NCBI GenBank assembly: GCA_013397935.1
Contig: VZRN01004391.1
Span: forward strand, 345,299-409,298
Reading direction: 5' to 3'
DNA: 64,000 nt
Source: Dasyornis broadbenti
Lineage: Eukaryota > Chordata > Aves > Passeriformes > Dasyornithidae
Part shown: positions 1 to 13,835 of the stretch, in pieces
Position numbering within the stretch: the first letter of the stretch is position 1
Layout of the letters: each line of letters begins with the position of its first letter
The notes under the pieces: model-generated
The model's input: the letters and a program-made list of their open reading frames with translations, nothing else
Database searches by the model: none
Told to the model about the DNA's origin: nothing
Translations under genes and position numbers: made by a program

Positions 1-3000
1 GAGGAGTTAGCCTTGTTATTTTGCAGTTTGCTTTTATCAACTGTGCTTGGCCGAATGGTGTCATCTAGAGCATGGGTTGATTAATCCACACTTGATTAGC
101 TAGTTGTTTGGATTTTGTTGTATCTTCAAATAAACAAAATTAGTGTTTAATTGCATTTGAAAACTTCATGGTCTTTCGATAAAACTCAAACCTGGCTTGT
201 GCTCATCTAACCGAAGAGTAGGAACAGCAGTCAGAGATTTTAATGAAAATGTGTAATCCAATTGTTACAACAGGGATGTGGGTAGTGACTCACGCTGAAA
301 AATACTTGCTGATTTTTGAACGAGCTTTACAAAAATAGACAACATGACTAATTTTTTCAAGATTTTTTCCACGTCCCTTGGAACAGGGAACATGGACAGT
401 AGACACAGAAAAAGTACCAGGATTTAATTTCCTAGTATGCATGTGCCACTCAGAGAGGTGAAGATGAATAGATTCAAACAATTGTTTCAATTTTGCTCAG
501 TGATTGAAAGTTTCTGCCAACCAGTGGAAACTGACTCATTCATGCAGGAACCATGTGTGCTTTGCTGATCTGGATGTGTCTTTATAAAGTACCTATCATG
601 ACTCCTCAAAAATTACTTTTTACGCCCCAGACAACTGTCAAATAATCCTGAAGAGGACTCAGTGTGACATGAATGACATGTAGTCAGTATTCGTGATTTA
701 TTGTCAGTATGTTTTGTGTGCAAAACAAAATGCAAGAGATGTTTTTTTAAAATAAACTGTTGCTTCTAGATTATCGGTGCCTGGTGCTAGCTGTGCTTTC
801 TTCATGTTTAAATCCTCCCTGATGTGACAGAGATTTTCTTGATGTGTTTGCTAACTGGGCTTGCACATGACATGATATTTATGCTCAGTACATGCTCAGT
901 GGTGTTAGGTGATAGGGAAATGTGGTAACACATTTACTTTATTAAGGGTAGTCTAAGTGTGGCTCCAACGCTTATCAGTACTAAAACTCCTAGAGCAAAG
1001 TCCAAGAAAAAATTACTGGAGAACAAAGCAACTGGATTACCACAAGTGTCTGCTTTAAAGGATTGAAATATGATTCAATAATAATTATGGTAAAGGCTGC
1101 ATCATAGTTTCAGTCTGTTGGTGAATCTGTAGACATAAAGCATGGCTATGATTAAAACCTGTGATTTTCATCTGTATCACAGTGTTGTAGAATTCTTGCC
1201 CTCTCCTCCCGGGAACAGTATTTGACAGCAAATAGTATATTCCAGTATTTGATGTAAAAGTTTCTTTTGCAGTAACTAAAAAGAGTGGTAAAATCTTATT
1301 TGAGAGTTCACAGAGACTGACTTTTTAAAAATAAATAACTAAAGCAAAAGACAGTGATGACAATATTATCTTGTCTGTTTTCAGACAAAGATAGGGTTCC
1401 AGCTGATGACTGTAAGGGAGGTTACTTAGCTTAAATGGAAGGAATAAGGCTGGTGACAAAATCTGCTCAGTCTTTGAGTCCTTCTTGAGACAGGTTTCAG
1501 GACAAGGGTGCCATAACTATCTGTAAATTACGAACAATTTAAATTGTTTCAGTAAATGGTAACATTATTGCACGCTAAAATGAAGCACACCTGTTTCATC
1601 CCCTGTGCTTGGTTTTCAGCACAGCTGTTTACCAAGTTTCGGTTGGTTAAACCTGTGTACATAGACTGAAAGGAACAGGGCTGCACAGGGATCACGAGAT
1701 CAATCTGGTCTGCAAAATCTTCCGGATATATAAGGAAAAAAGACTTAGACTAGTGCTTAGACTGGGCTAGTTATAGAGTTGCTAGTTAAAATCAAGTCTC
1801 TCTTCTCCCTTAAAGGCAGTTCCTCTGAAACAAGCATTAATGCTAGACCTATATGAAGTAAAGTGTCCTGGATCCCACAAAATTCACATAGTGATGCTAA
1901 TTTAAATTGCCAATATTTCTTTGAACCAGAAATTACCATGTTAAAGGGGTATGTTAAATGTGAATGATCTCTTCAGATTCTTTGGGAGTGATGCTCTCAA
2001 TGGAAGTGCCAGATATTTGAATGGCAATAAAAGAACCACTGCCAAACAAAAATCCTCATGCAACCAGGATTGCAGAATAGGGCATTGCAAAACTCTGTTG
2101 TCTCCTCCCCAGAAAGTGTCAGGATTTCCCAGCTTGCCCATGCTTGCCAGGGCCTCACAAGGTGAGCAGTGTCCTTTCAGAGGCTGGAATAGCCTCAGTC
2201 CTTGCTCTCTGTGGGTGGGTGACAGGGCTGTCGCTGGGAGGGTGCCAAGAGGAGCATCCAGGCCCTGCTTTCAGTGACCTCCTGCACTCAAGTGCTTGTT
2301 CCAGTGGTTTACATTTGTTTCCTGTACTTGTTTGTGTAGCAGCTATCACAGCACTGAGATTCCCCATTACAAGGATATTGACAGCAAGCCAGCTGGGTCA
2401 GAGAGGTAACTTGGGGTCTGCTGTGCTGGTGTTCTTTGTTGAAAAACCTACCCCAAATAAGAACTTAGTAGTTACTATTTTCCCCCCAACAGAGCAGCCA
2501 CATGGCAGCTGATTAAGGCCATTGCAGGGGCTTTGGGCTTGAGATAGAAGAGCAAGAGCTCTGCAGTCTTTGGCAGAAGACTCATTCCTTCTATGAAGGA
2601 AAGCTCCTGGCTTTTCTTTCTAAATATTGGACAGTCTTTTCTTTAGAAGTCTACTTGTACACCACCCACATGACCAGAAAAACTCTTTGTGTCCCTTTGG
2701 GAGCAATTTAAAAAGTTGTCATTTCAGTAGTTTATTTCCTAAATGCAGAAGTGTAAATCTTACTGGGGGATTTTTTTACTTTTATAGGAGTAAGTGTTTT
2801 CTGAGGGAAACTATTTACTTTTTGAGAGCCAGTTACAGAAGCATATTTTTGAGACAATAAGCCAACTTTACTCTTACTGTTGCAATGAATGAAATTATCA
2901 GGTAAAATGCAAACATTAAAGGACAGTGTTTAGAGACAAACAAACTTACCTTTGCACATTTCCAGCTGAGCAGAAGTACTAGTGATGCATTGAAACCCCA

Positions 3001-4092
3001 CCTTTACAATTTTGCTAAAATAAAACAAAGTTAACCTATTAATTGCAGCTGAATGTGAAATGCAATTTCAACAAAATGAAGTAACTTTAATTACAAAAAT
3101 TATTTTGTGCTGCATGCATGTGTATGTGGTTCCCAATTGTACCAATGAGAAATGAGTGCTTGATTTAGTTTTCCTTCTTTGTAATGTGTACTTTCAATGA
3201 TAATATTTCTCTATGCAATTTATGTTTCCTGTAATAACTTTCAGAACTTTTATCTCCTCAGAAGTCAGATGTGGCACAGATCAGAGTGCAGTACATAGTT
3301 GATGATTAAGCATGTCTATCCAAATGAATGGCATTTCTGCCTTCCTCTCCCTGGTTCTGGGTGACAATGTTTCCTTTTAATTCCAGCATTAAACAACTGC
3401 TAATATCAAACAGTATTTGCTTGTACATTGGAAGGCAGAAGTAGAAGTAATGATGAATAATTGTGCATAAATATTTTTTAATGGCTGAACTAAACAAAGG
3501 CTTACTTCTCATACCACAGTATTCTGACTTACAGATTTACCACTCTCCTTCCCTGAATCTCTGAGGCTCTAAGAGTGAAAAACAAAAAGACACTGAGCAA
3601 AAGTGCCATAGTGTCATTTAACCTTTGTATTTGGAAAGAAACAAATCTGGGAGGTAGTCAGGTCGCATCTCTTGAATCTAATGAGTATTTGGATTAAAAA
3701 CGTAAATGTGTTCTCCAAACCAAAGCTTTTTGGTTGTTGAGTGAAGAATCAGCCTTTACTGTTTTCTCTTCGCTTTTGAAGAACTGCAGAAAACAGTCAT
3801 TATTCCAGTCCTTCCTACCTCCTGCAAAGATACTACCAGACAAATGCTGTGGCACTATAGCAGCAAAGTAGTTTTTGATGGTCTCCAGAAAAAATGCACA
3901 TCTTGCTCTTATCTTCTTTCCTCTGGGAAGTCTCTGTTACTTCAGCTAGAAGCTGCCCCCATAACAGCCCGTAGACAAACTGTTAGCTGGGATCATTCTA
4001 AGCTTTGCTGAACAGAATACTTTCACCTGAAAAATTTGGGATACTTTAAAAGGAACATTGCTTTGTAAACATTCTGTAATGCACAGAAACAG

Positions 4093-4128
4093 CTTTTGCC
4101 ACCCTCGTTTATGGCAGGGTGGCAAAAG
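4093..4128. repeat. 36-nt hairpin with a perfect 13-bp stem
   Basis: CTTTTGCCACCCT at 4093-4105 and its exact reverse complement at 4116-4128 enclose a 10-nt loop. No flanking terminal repeats or target duplication were seen, so it is not clearly a transposon end. Confidence 0.7.
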
Positions 4129-7100
4129 TATACTTTGGTTAATGCTTCTCCAAGTAGTGGCCACTCTATCATGAAGCTCTTCCACTTGAATTGTTCCCAG
4201 AGATGATTAAACCACACCTGCACTTAGCTCTTTGTGGGCAGACAACTTCATAAAGCTGAAACTAAGGAGTTGACAATAGAAAATTCGTGGATAGGTATCT
4301 TCAGGATGAATTTAACAGGATTACTTGGTCCATTGGTGTTAATCAATGGGAATAATACATAAAATCTTGATTCTGCAAACTCTCTTCTATCTGGTAGCAG
4401 GATTATACCTGCTAACTTTATCCTTGGGACCTACATTGCCATTACATCCTACATGCTGAAGGAGCTTCATCACCAGGCTGTGTTTAAGAGTAAATGCCAA
4501 ATCTGAAAGAGCGATGGCTGCCTGGGCCATTATATGGACATAACATCAAAGATAGCTCTGAATGGATTTCCAGGGGGAAAAAGGCTGTAATAACAAAAAA
4601 TTTGTAGGTGTGCCTATGGACCCCATTCCATATATTCCTATATTTTCATCTGCACAACATTTTCACTTAAAACTTCTTGTCAATCAGTATAGAAGAGCAA
4701 AGCTTAGCTCAGCAGTCAGGTGGGAATCTCTTAGCAAAGGGGAGGCTGTTTGAAATTGTGTAGTGCTGTAAGTACAGTCATCATATCACAGTGGCCACAA
4801 AACCAGTATCATAGTGGAGAGAGTGAGATTATCAAGCACATCTATCCAAATAAGCACCACCAATTCCCAGAGATCTCTGTGGAGAGGACTTGATACGGTA
4901 GTGGGCATGGGGGAACCCTGCTGCCCTTGGTTGAGAGAAGGCTGAAAGGGCTCTGGGCACCTGGTGTATCAGGACAACCCTGAGAAAAAATTCCATGGAA
5001 AGAAACAATGTCACAGAAACAAACAGGGAGAGTGGTGGGAGAATGGAGTGGGGGAGCAGTAAGATGGGCTGATGACCAGATGTCTGGACTTCGGAAGAGC
5101 TGCCTGTTTCAAAGGTGTGTCACACATCATAGCAGAAAGCTGTCATTTGGCTGGACATTCAGGACTAGAGTGCTGAGGAGGAATATAAAGGGCCCAAACA
5201 AGCCTGTCTTCTTGACAACAGGTAAAAAGCTCCTCCTTTTCACAATCTGGAGATAAGGGGAATGGTCAGTACATCCAGTGGAAATCTATTTTGTCAGGTT
5301 CAACAGTCTACAGCCCTCTTCCTCAAAGCCCTGATGGGGTTTCACCCTGGACTAAAGTCAACAAAGATGCTCCTGATCCAGTTTGTGCTGTGCAGTTGCT
5401 CTGGTGAGGCTGAAGATAATTTCTTTCTGATCAGCCAGAGTGAGAACCCCCACTGTGATTGTGTACTACCAACATAATTACAGGTAGCCCACATTAAAAC
5501 TAGAGTCATGCACAGCAGTTGAATATGGTGCTGTTCTATAGTCTAAGTTTTTCACTCTAGTAGTACTCTATTTTGTGCTGCAGAATATTTTGATGTAAAT
5601 GGGCAGTTAGTGTTGATGTTGGACACAAACGCTAAGACTCTTACTAACTGGAATAATGTACATGTCTGCAACTGAGCATTTTTCAAAGTGACTGCTTTCT
5701 GCACAGGTGTAAAGGATACGTTTCAGTGAAGAATGTGTTTCTTTTTTGTTAGTTTTTAAAATGGCAAAAGGTGAGCAGGCCTCTGTAAATAGAAACAGGA
5801 TACATAGAAAGATTTCTTTTAAACTTCATGATGACACATCTTCCCAACAGAAGAAAAGAGGGAAGGCATGGAAATTAAATCCGGTTAAGGCATTTCAATT
5901 TATGTTCATTCAACACTGTAGGCTCAGCTCTGCTCGTCATTTGCATTTAAACAAGGAAGTTTCAATAAAGAAATTGTTGAATTACTTGGGAGTGTCTTTA
6001 GGGCAGCATGAAAACTCTTCTGTTCCTTAACCACAGTGGCAGGGAGTTTACTGAGACCTCTGGCTACATTTTGGGAGATGCAGGTAAGGCCCACCCCAGA
6101 CAGCACATGTGTAGTTTTAGACACAGAATAATTGTGTTAATGTGATGGGATTTAAACTGTTTTCACTTGCTTAGATACTTTGCTGTATCAGGAATCTAAT
6201 TAGAGCTTTGTTTTATGGAACTCTGAAGAACTAGGTTAAAAACAGGTCAGGAAGGTATTGTCTCAAAAACTCACATAATAATCATTCTTACTCCAATTGT
6301 AGAATTTCTGATGGACAATGATAAAACTGGTAAACTCACGCTTCCATAAATTCTTCCCTTTTTTTACTTATGGAGATGAGCAGACTTCTTAAACTCCTAC
6401 CTGAAGAAGTGAAGGGACTCTGTGATAACACTCTAAAACAGAACTTCATGGTGCAGATCTCCATTAGCCCTAGGTATGTAAGACTCTCCAGTGACCTCGC
6501 TAGACTTTGTGTCCAGAGTCCACAATTGCTCTCCTTGGCAAGTTATTAACTGGCACTAAATTTTATAATGGTGCTGAACTTTGAGGGCTGATTGTTTTGT
6601 TCCTGAATATACCATAAAGATATGTTAAAAAAAAAAAAGGCATGGGGGGAAAGGTTGTCTTCAAGAAGTCAGATTTTTACAGGTTTTTTGAGGAAGTAAA
6701 TTTTTGGAATAGAGTTGTGCTAACATGCCAGGCTATGGGAGATAGGATCTGTGTCTTCTCTTTTTTTTTTTTTCCTCCTTGTCCAATCCAGTTCCAGGGA
6801 GTTTGCTGTTTTGTTTAAACTCAGGTTTTCCAGAGTTGTAATTATGTAAATTACTTAATGTTGTGTTTTTGTGAGTGAACTGCTAACAATTTACAAAAAG
6901 GTTATTCTATCTTGTAGATTAGTTTCTGTGTCAAGACAGCAGGCACAGAAAACATCTCTGATTTGTGTCCCTCAGACTGTTAGCATGCAAGATCTGCAAG
7001 TCTGTGTAAGGAGGGCATACACAAGGACCTGACAAACAGATGTGCAAGCAAGTCCCTCCGCTCCTCCTCTTTAGTCCCTCTGAACACCTTGACTCTGGAA

Positions 7101-9165
7101 GGCAGTTAATACTCAATACTCCTGTATCTGCAGGCACAGATTTGGTATTAGAGATGATGGCAATTCCTAGCAGAAAAGCCATTGCACATAGCTCAGCAAC
7201 TGGCATTTGGCCATTCCAGATCTAACTTTCATCTGATCAAAAAAGCAAAAAACATGCTGCTTTTTTAATTAAGCAAATGTTAAACATTTTTAGCTGTGAG
7301 GGCAGGTTTTTGAAACCTCAGATTAGCATATTACATTGGTGACTTTCTTACATGCAATAGAATTTCCTCTCTGCTTGTAAAAATATTTGGGAATAGCAGT
7401 CTTTAGTCGTATAGTTAATTTATAGTGTCTATAAGTCTCCTGTCAGCTCTATCAGGAAGAGATCGATAGGGTCAAATATTTGGGTTTTGCTGGGCTTTTT
7501 TTTAAATTAATGTGGGATTGAGTAAAGAGGCTGGGAGGTGGTTTTTTTATGAAAACCATCACCAGAACAAATGTACCCATCTGGATCATCTCTTCAAGTC
7601 AGCTTTCAAACAAGATTTATTTCTGATTCCTGAACATGCTCCCTTTCTCATTTTTTTCTCTGGCTGCTCATGTGAAAAAGAGCAGACACAAATACCAGGA
7701 AGATGGGACCCCTTCCCCAGCCATAAAAGCAAGGAAAATTCACAGGAAAGGACAGGAGAGCTGCAGCCCAGGTCACAGTCCCAGCTAACCGGAGGGCACG
7801 TGCGTGGTGTCTCCATACCCCAGTCCATGACCAGATAGGTCCAGTGGAGAGACAGCAGTTTTGCTTTGCTGAGGAGGACACAGTGCACAACCACGATGGA
7901 TGTTGAGTGGGCAGGTACTGAAGGGGTAAGCATTCAACCCTTTGCAGCTTCTCAGATTATTATACAGCAATTTAAATAGCTCCCACCATGTAAAAACATG
8001 CCATCAGATAACAGGACACCCTGACTCATTAAATGGACCCTTGCCAAAACCGTTTCTGGAGTGTTCCAGATTCTTGCTTGGGTCATGATGTTAAATCATT
8101 ACTTGCACTCAAGTTCTATGAGCCAGCTACTCGCTGGTTGAATGGAGCCATAAACACAGCTGTGCTGGCGGCTACCTTTTAAAAGGTTTTCTCCAAGCAT
8201 TGGGCTTGACTTTTAGAAATAGCCTGTTTCTTTTGCATAGCCTCTCATCTTCAAAGCATGACCCCATTGCTGAAATGTGGTTGTGAAATATGACTTTCCC
8301 ATTCACCTGCTAGCAGTGAGATGCTTTTTCTGTGTGAACTGGATGTAATGGCACAGTATTTCATTCCTGTTGTTTGGTGATTTAAGGCTCTCGACAGCAG
8401 GCAGGCTCTGCCAAATCATGGTTCTGTCTCCCCTGTTTGCCTGCCTCTTCCCAGGGGAATATTCCATTTCCATTTCTGTAGGGTTTTTTTTTAACCACTT
8501 GCACTGCAAATGCCTGTGAGAGGGGGGTAGGCATAGAGATGTGTATAGTAATGTTCACACCTTCCTCAGACTGGTCTAATGCTTGATGCAAGTTTGTGCA
8601 TATTTGCAAATGAAATAACCTTTTAGTTATAGGCCCACATTTCATGCAACTACTCCACTTCCGAAAAAACCAGAAGGGAAATAAGTTTTGCCTCTCCTGA
8701 GCCCAGGGTAGGCTTTTCCTGGCAGGTTTCAGTAGAATCACAAAAGGTCATTTGGAGGTATGACACCAAGCATGTGCATCTTGCACCTCAGATTTCCAAA
8801 TTTATTTTGCCTACTAGGCATTGTTTTTCTTTAGAGTAACTATTGTAATAAGTAGTTTTCACTTATATTTACTAACTATGCTGTGTTGCTTAAGGAAAAT
8901 AGAAGTAGGTAGCAGACAGTTTATTAATTTGAATTAATATCAATTTATTTTTTATACCAGAAGCTGGGGTTGGTCTACTAACATCTCTGGAGCAGACTGG
9001 CTCATCCATTTAACATGTGTCCCATGTCTTCTCTAGCACCTGTGATGGCCCTCCTAGTTCTAAGGCATAATTATAATTTCTCATATGCTTTTTGTTTGCT
9101 GTCAGCTCCTAAAGTATAGCAGAGGGGTGTAATGAAACTGAAGGTGTGCATTTGACAACAGCACA

Positions 9166-9181
9166 GGGTCACGCAGGGTCA
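9166..9181 (+). promoter_or_regulatory. DR4 nuclear-receptor element candidate
   Basis: Two identical GGGTCA half-sites (9166-9171 and 9176-9181), each preceded by A, are separated by CGCA. Direct repeats with 4-nt spacing are known sites for TR, LXR and related RXR heterodimers. It lies 12 kb upstream of the candidate promoter. Only the motif supports it. Confidence 0.35.
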
Positions 9182-12100
9182 CCTGGGAGTGCAACAATCC
9201 TCTTGGAAGCTTCTGATGCATCAGCCCAGGCTAACACTCCTGGCACTATCTAATCCATTTTGTCTGTCCCTGGAGCCACATTTGGACTTTGGTCAGGAAG
9301 AATAAGTTGATTCTCTCTAAGTGAGGACCCAAAAGCGAGCACTGGTGCTGTGTGGATGCTCAGCAGACCAGGACAGAAACCTGGAGAACCAAACTTTCAC
9401 ATGGTGCTGATGTGCAGAGGGCATGGGACTGCCCTGAGTTTCTCCAGAAATCAAAGTGAGCAGAGGGTTTCAGTGGCTGGGAATGGACAGGACACATGTA
9501 CCATCCCCTGCTGTCTCACAGGTCAAATGGAGGTGCAGCACAGGCAATGAGTCAGTCCTTCCTCCACCAGAAGTCTCCTCCTAGGAGTAAAAGTGATCTT
9601 CCTTCAGAAGGGAGTTTCTGCAGCTCCTCCTCAAGAGACAAGACCTAAGAATTTTTTTAGAGCAAAACACAGTTTTGGTGCCGAGCATACATGACTGGAA
9701 CCAAAAATGTTCTTTTAGAAAGTTCCGTTTCAATTGAACTTTCATGTCCATAATGTAATTTATGGGCCAAACCAAGAGAAAGGACTGCTCCAAAGCAGGG
9801 CAGACAATCTGTCTGAGTTGTGAGACCCCAGCAGTAACCTCTGCCCCAGCTACAAAAGGTGGGGCTCTTGTGTGCCACTCTGCACTGAAATGCAACATAT
9901 TTCTTTTCCTCAAGCCACATCTCCAGTTGTTGGTTACTCTTTCTGAGCTAAGAACTGACACTGAGTTTTATAAAACATTGTGCTTCCAGCTTGACAGGCA
10001 CTTAGAGAAACTCCTAACAGGTACCAACAGATTCCCTTTGCTCCTATTATAAAATTGCCCTGCTCTCATGCTGTTCCTTATTTTCTTTGATGATCCCTGT
10101 CTAAATGTATAATTATATTCATTCTGGCTGTGCAGCTGAGGAAGCATTGACTTCCCTGTTCTGATGAGAAACAAGAGTATTGTTTGATATTAAACAGTAC
10201 GTTGTTTTGGTGCTTTTGCTGCTTTTGAGTGTAAGGACATCAGAAACAAAGTCCTACAAAGGGGTAATAAATAAACTGTGTTTTCCGTTTGCTCAAATAA
10301 AGGCACAGTAGTGTGCAGTACATTAGCTGTCAGGGGTTTCCAAACCAAAAGGCAGAGAAGTGTTGGGATTGTTCCCTTATACATCCTTATCAGAAGATAT
10401 CACCTGCTCCAGATTTCTCCCTGTCCTAGGTGTTTCTTCCTTGTTTCATTATAAGGTCAGCTCTTCCTGAATATGTTTCTTGTGTTACTATTGCTTTAAA
10501 ATTAGGCACTGTTATAAAGACCAACTGAAAGATGGAAAAAGATAAGTGAAAAACAATTCTTCTTCAACCCATTCCTTCTGTGTATCGTCCCCTTTCTAGA
10601 GAAGGTGTTAAGGAAGGAAAGATGCTGTCTCTGGAGACAATGCTTCTACAAATGAACTGAGAACAGAAAAAACAGCAGCCAGGATTTTCCATTAAATAGT
10701 CTCCCACTTCAAGCATGACAAAATCCACTTTTTTTCCTCTCTGTGCTGTAGGCCACACTTTTAGATATTTTCGTTATTTCTTCAACGACCTTCCAGTAAC
10801 TTTACATCTATATCAGAAGTGTATTTAAGGAAGCCTATATTTAAATGGAAGGACCATTTTAGGTCTAGGTTAATTTTAAAAAATTATATGCTTAATGGAA
10901 TAAAGTGCAACACAGACTCAGAAAATTGATTTTTACTCAGGAATAGAATGTAACTGAGTAGTTTCTTCGATGTTTCTGTGACCTGGGCAATATAGTGATT
11001 AAAGTTTGTGTTTGAAAGAGAGAACTGTTTTTTAATATGTTGTTGTTTTAAGACATGAATATTTAAAGTCAGACCTCCCCTGTCCAGTATCTAGGCACCC
11101 ATACAGTCTTCAAAGTCTCTTAAGCATGCTTAGTTCCTACTTATCTCAGTGTAAATTTGACAGACAAGGACTGGAGGATTTAAAATCAATATAGCAGGCT
11201 GATCTATGACTAACACAACTTATTAAGTCTACTTTTCTACAATATCACTATGGGAATGCAGAGTAATTCCAACTTTAGTCCATGTTCCCAGGAATTCCCA
11301 TCCTCCCAAGCTTTGCCCTTCACCCATGCTCCTCTCTGTCCTGCAGGCTGTGTGGCTGCTGAGGGCCACGGGTCTCCTTACCTGCATATTGTACAGCTCT
11401 GCTGGCCACTGCTTCTCAGCGCGGGGGAAAAGCTCAGCTCTGACTGCTTCTCCCTCAGCTCCATGTAAATGTGATCTCTCAAAGTTAGTCCTGGCTTTCC
11501 CAAGGCTGCATGAACTCTCTGAGACCTCTTTCCACCTGTGAGTGGTTTGACTGCACCTGGCCCACAGACCCATAAGTGGGAATGTGGAAATGAAAGACTG
11601 GCAGACACGTCATGAGTGTCTGATTCCTGAACACATCTACACGAGTGTGTAGTGCTTGCAGGGGCAGGGTGTGGGACCATTTTAGGAAACCAGGATGGGA
11701 ACACGACACATTCAACAAAACCAGGAAGAGCATACGTTAGGATGTGCAAACAGGGAAATGAACTCAGGCAAAGACAATGAGTCTGTTATTGCCTGTTTGC
11801 CCAGTTACAGCAGCAAATGTTTGTCTGCTGTGCCAAAATGCGCTCTCTCCTCTTCCGAATTTTACAGTAGTTTCTGTGTCTGTGAGCTTTCAGTGTCACA
11901 GCAGCTTTACTGCTGGAGCACCTGCCATAAGCCAGAGTGGCCTTAGTCATTTATCCATGAGCTACTGCTGGACTTCGTTCACTTTGACATGCTAACCTTT
12001 GGCCAGCTGAAGTGAGAGAGAAGCTGGCTGCTCTTGGCGAAACATGGTCACAGTGTACCCAGGGAGGAACCTTTTGTAAAGTGCCCTTTAATCGGCTCCA

Positions 12101-13786
12101 GTCATCGTTAGGGGTTGTAATGATTTAGGTTCCATTGATAGTTCCAGTAAAAGAGCATCTGAAAGCACGAGGTTTGTCCTGCTGCTTCTCTGTGACCTCT
12201 GAAGACCCTGGCTGAGGTCTCACAGTGGTGGACGGCCAGGTGCTGGAGACACAGAGTTTTCGGAAGCACCAGGTGTGTGAAGGCTCCACAGGGCACGAGC
12301 CTCCTTCTGCCAGCCAGCTGAGGAACGACCTGTAGGTTAGTAACCATACCCCTTGGCAATATTGTGGCCATGGTTATATTTCCTGTGGTATTTAGGAGGG
12401 GTTCAGGCTGTGTCAAAGAGAGCCTGGACAGTGAGAGACCTGTTTCAGTCTCCTGGGAAGCAGTAGATGCCCTAAAATGCAATGTAAGTGTTCGTTGAGG
12501 AGGTGGTTATGGAAAATCTTGTTTCAGAAAACTGTTTTCTTAGTTGCTAAATGCAGGAGACTATCCTATGGTTTAGATAGGAAAGCTGATCCTTTTGTGA
12601 AGCTGACTATGGTCGGAGCACGACTGAGAATCCTTGTTAGAAATGGGCGGTCATTGTGGAGCCTCCCGTTCTTCCAGGTTGCCAGTGCCATAGAGGTGTA
12701 CACGGCATGTACAGCAACCCTCATGCTGTGCTCCCCAATTGCTCTTGTAATGTTATTTTTCATCTTCTAAGGTGATCAACAGACCAAAAGTAACTTTTTC
12801 AAGTGTATAAAATGGTCTTTTCTGGAGTAAATGCACAAAGACAAAATATTACATTTTTTTCCTCTCTGAAATGACATAGCTCAGTGACTGCATAAAGAAA
12901 TTACTTTTCCTTTGTTGGCATCATCAAGGCAGTTTTAATCCACTTAGGTTTCATTTCTAGAAATAACTGATCCCAAAGGAATTGAAAGTTTCCAAAGGAA
13001 AGCAGTCTTAAGCTTCAGGATTACCTTACTATTCTTCATCAGTCTTGTGGTATGTCTCCAGAAAATAATTTTGCTTCACTTTTCAAAGGCCAGCGATTAG
13101 AACAAGGCAAACCTCACCACCTGATAGCTTTATTTGTATTTTCTGGAGTATGCTCTCTCGTACATATCACAAGTTTCATGCCATGAAACATATGAGAAGT
13201 CCAATTAAAGTCCTAATGTAACATAGTTCATGCCAAGCATGAAGATGTGGCACCAGGAGTGTATTGGCTTCATTCAAATAAACTCATACACTAACAAAAT
13301 TTCTACCACCTCTTCATATACGCTCCCAAATATAAACAGAGCAAATACTTTCTTCCACAAATAGGAAATTCAGACCTCAGAGGTGATGTGAAAGTCTGAG
13401 TATTTGGACATATGACAATGTGGTTGCTGCCACGTTAATCTATGTACTAGATAGCAATATATTACATATTCGTATTTAGAGATTGTGTGCTAATCTTTCT
13501 AATACTCAGCAGTGATGTGGCAGGAAGGACAATGTCCTCATGCATAGGTCTCTGCTTACCTCCAACGCTTCTGTAGCACACAGCCCTGGAAAGGTCAGAC
13601 TTCAGCCATTTTAGCTTGCATAGAGACTGTTGCAGCTCTTTCTCTGGATATTTGGTAACATGCTTACTTTGAAGATGTAACCTGTATGTATTCCCACCAA
13701 CTAAATGTGCTTCCTTTAGGAATGAGCTTACCTTGCTTGTTTTTAGGAGGGACAAAGTCACTGCCCTGTAAAGTTCCTGAGAAGAT

Positions 13787-13835
13787 TTCTTTTTGTTTTT
13801 TCTTTTTGTTTTTTGTTTTTTGTTTTTTTTTTTTT
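13787..13835 (+). repeat. T-rich low-complexity tract
   Basis: Runs of T are broken by single G or C, grading into a 14-nt T run. Other simple T or A runs are at 6627-6638, 6761-6773, 20520-20531, 48119-48144 and 50785-50812. None has the 3' end of a recognised retroposon next to it. Confidence 0.85.

Noticed and set aside
8731..8790. Possible CR1 tail (GTAGAATCACAAAAGG)
   Set aside because: Only a few bases resemble the CR1 3' end and no further homology follows.
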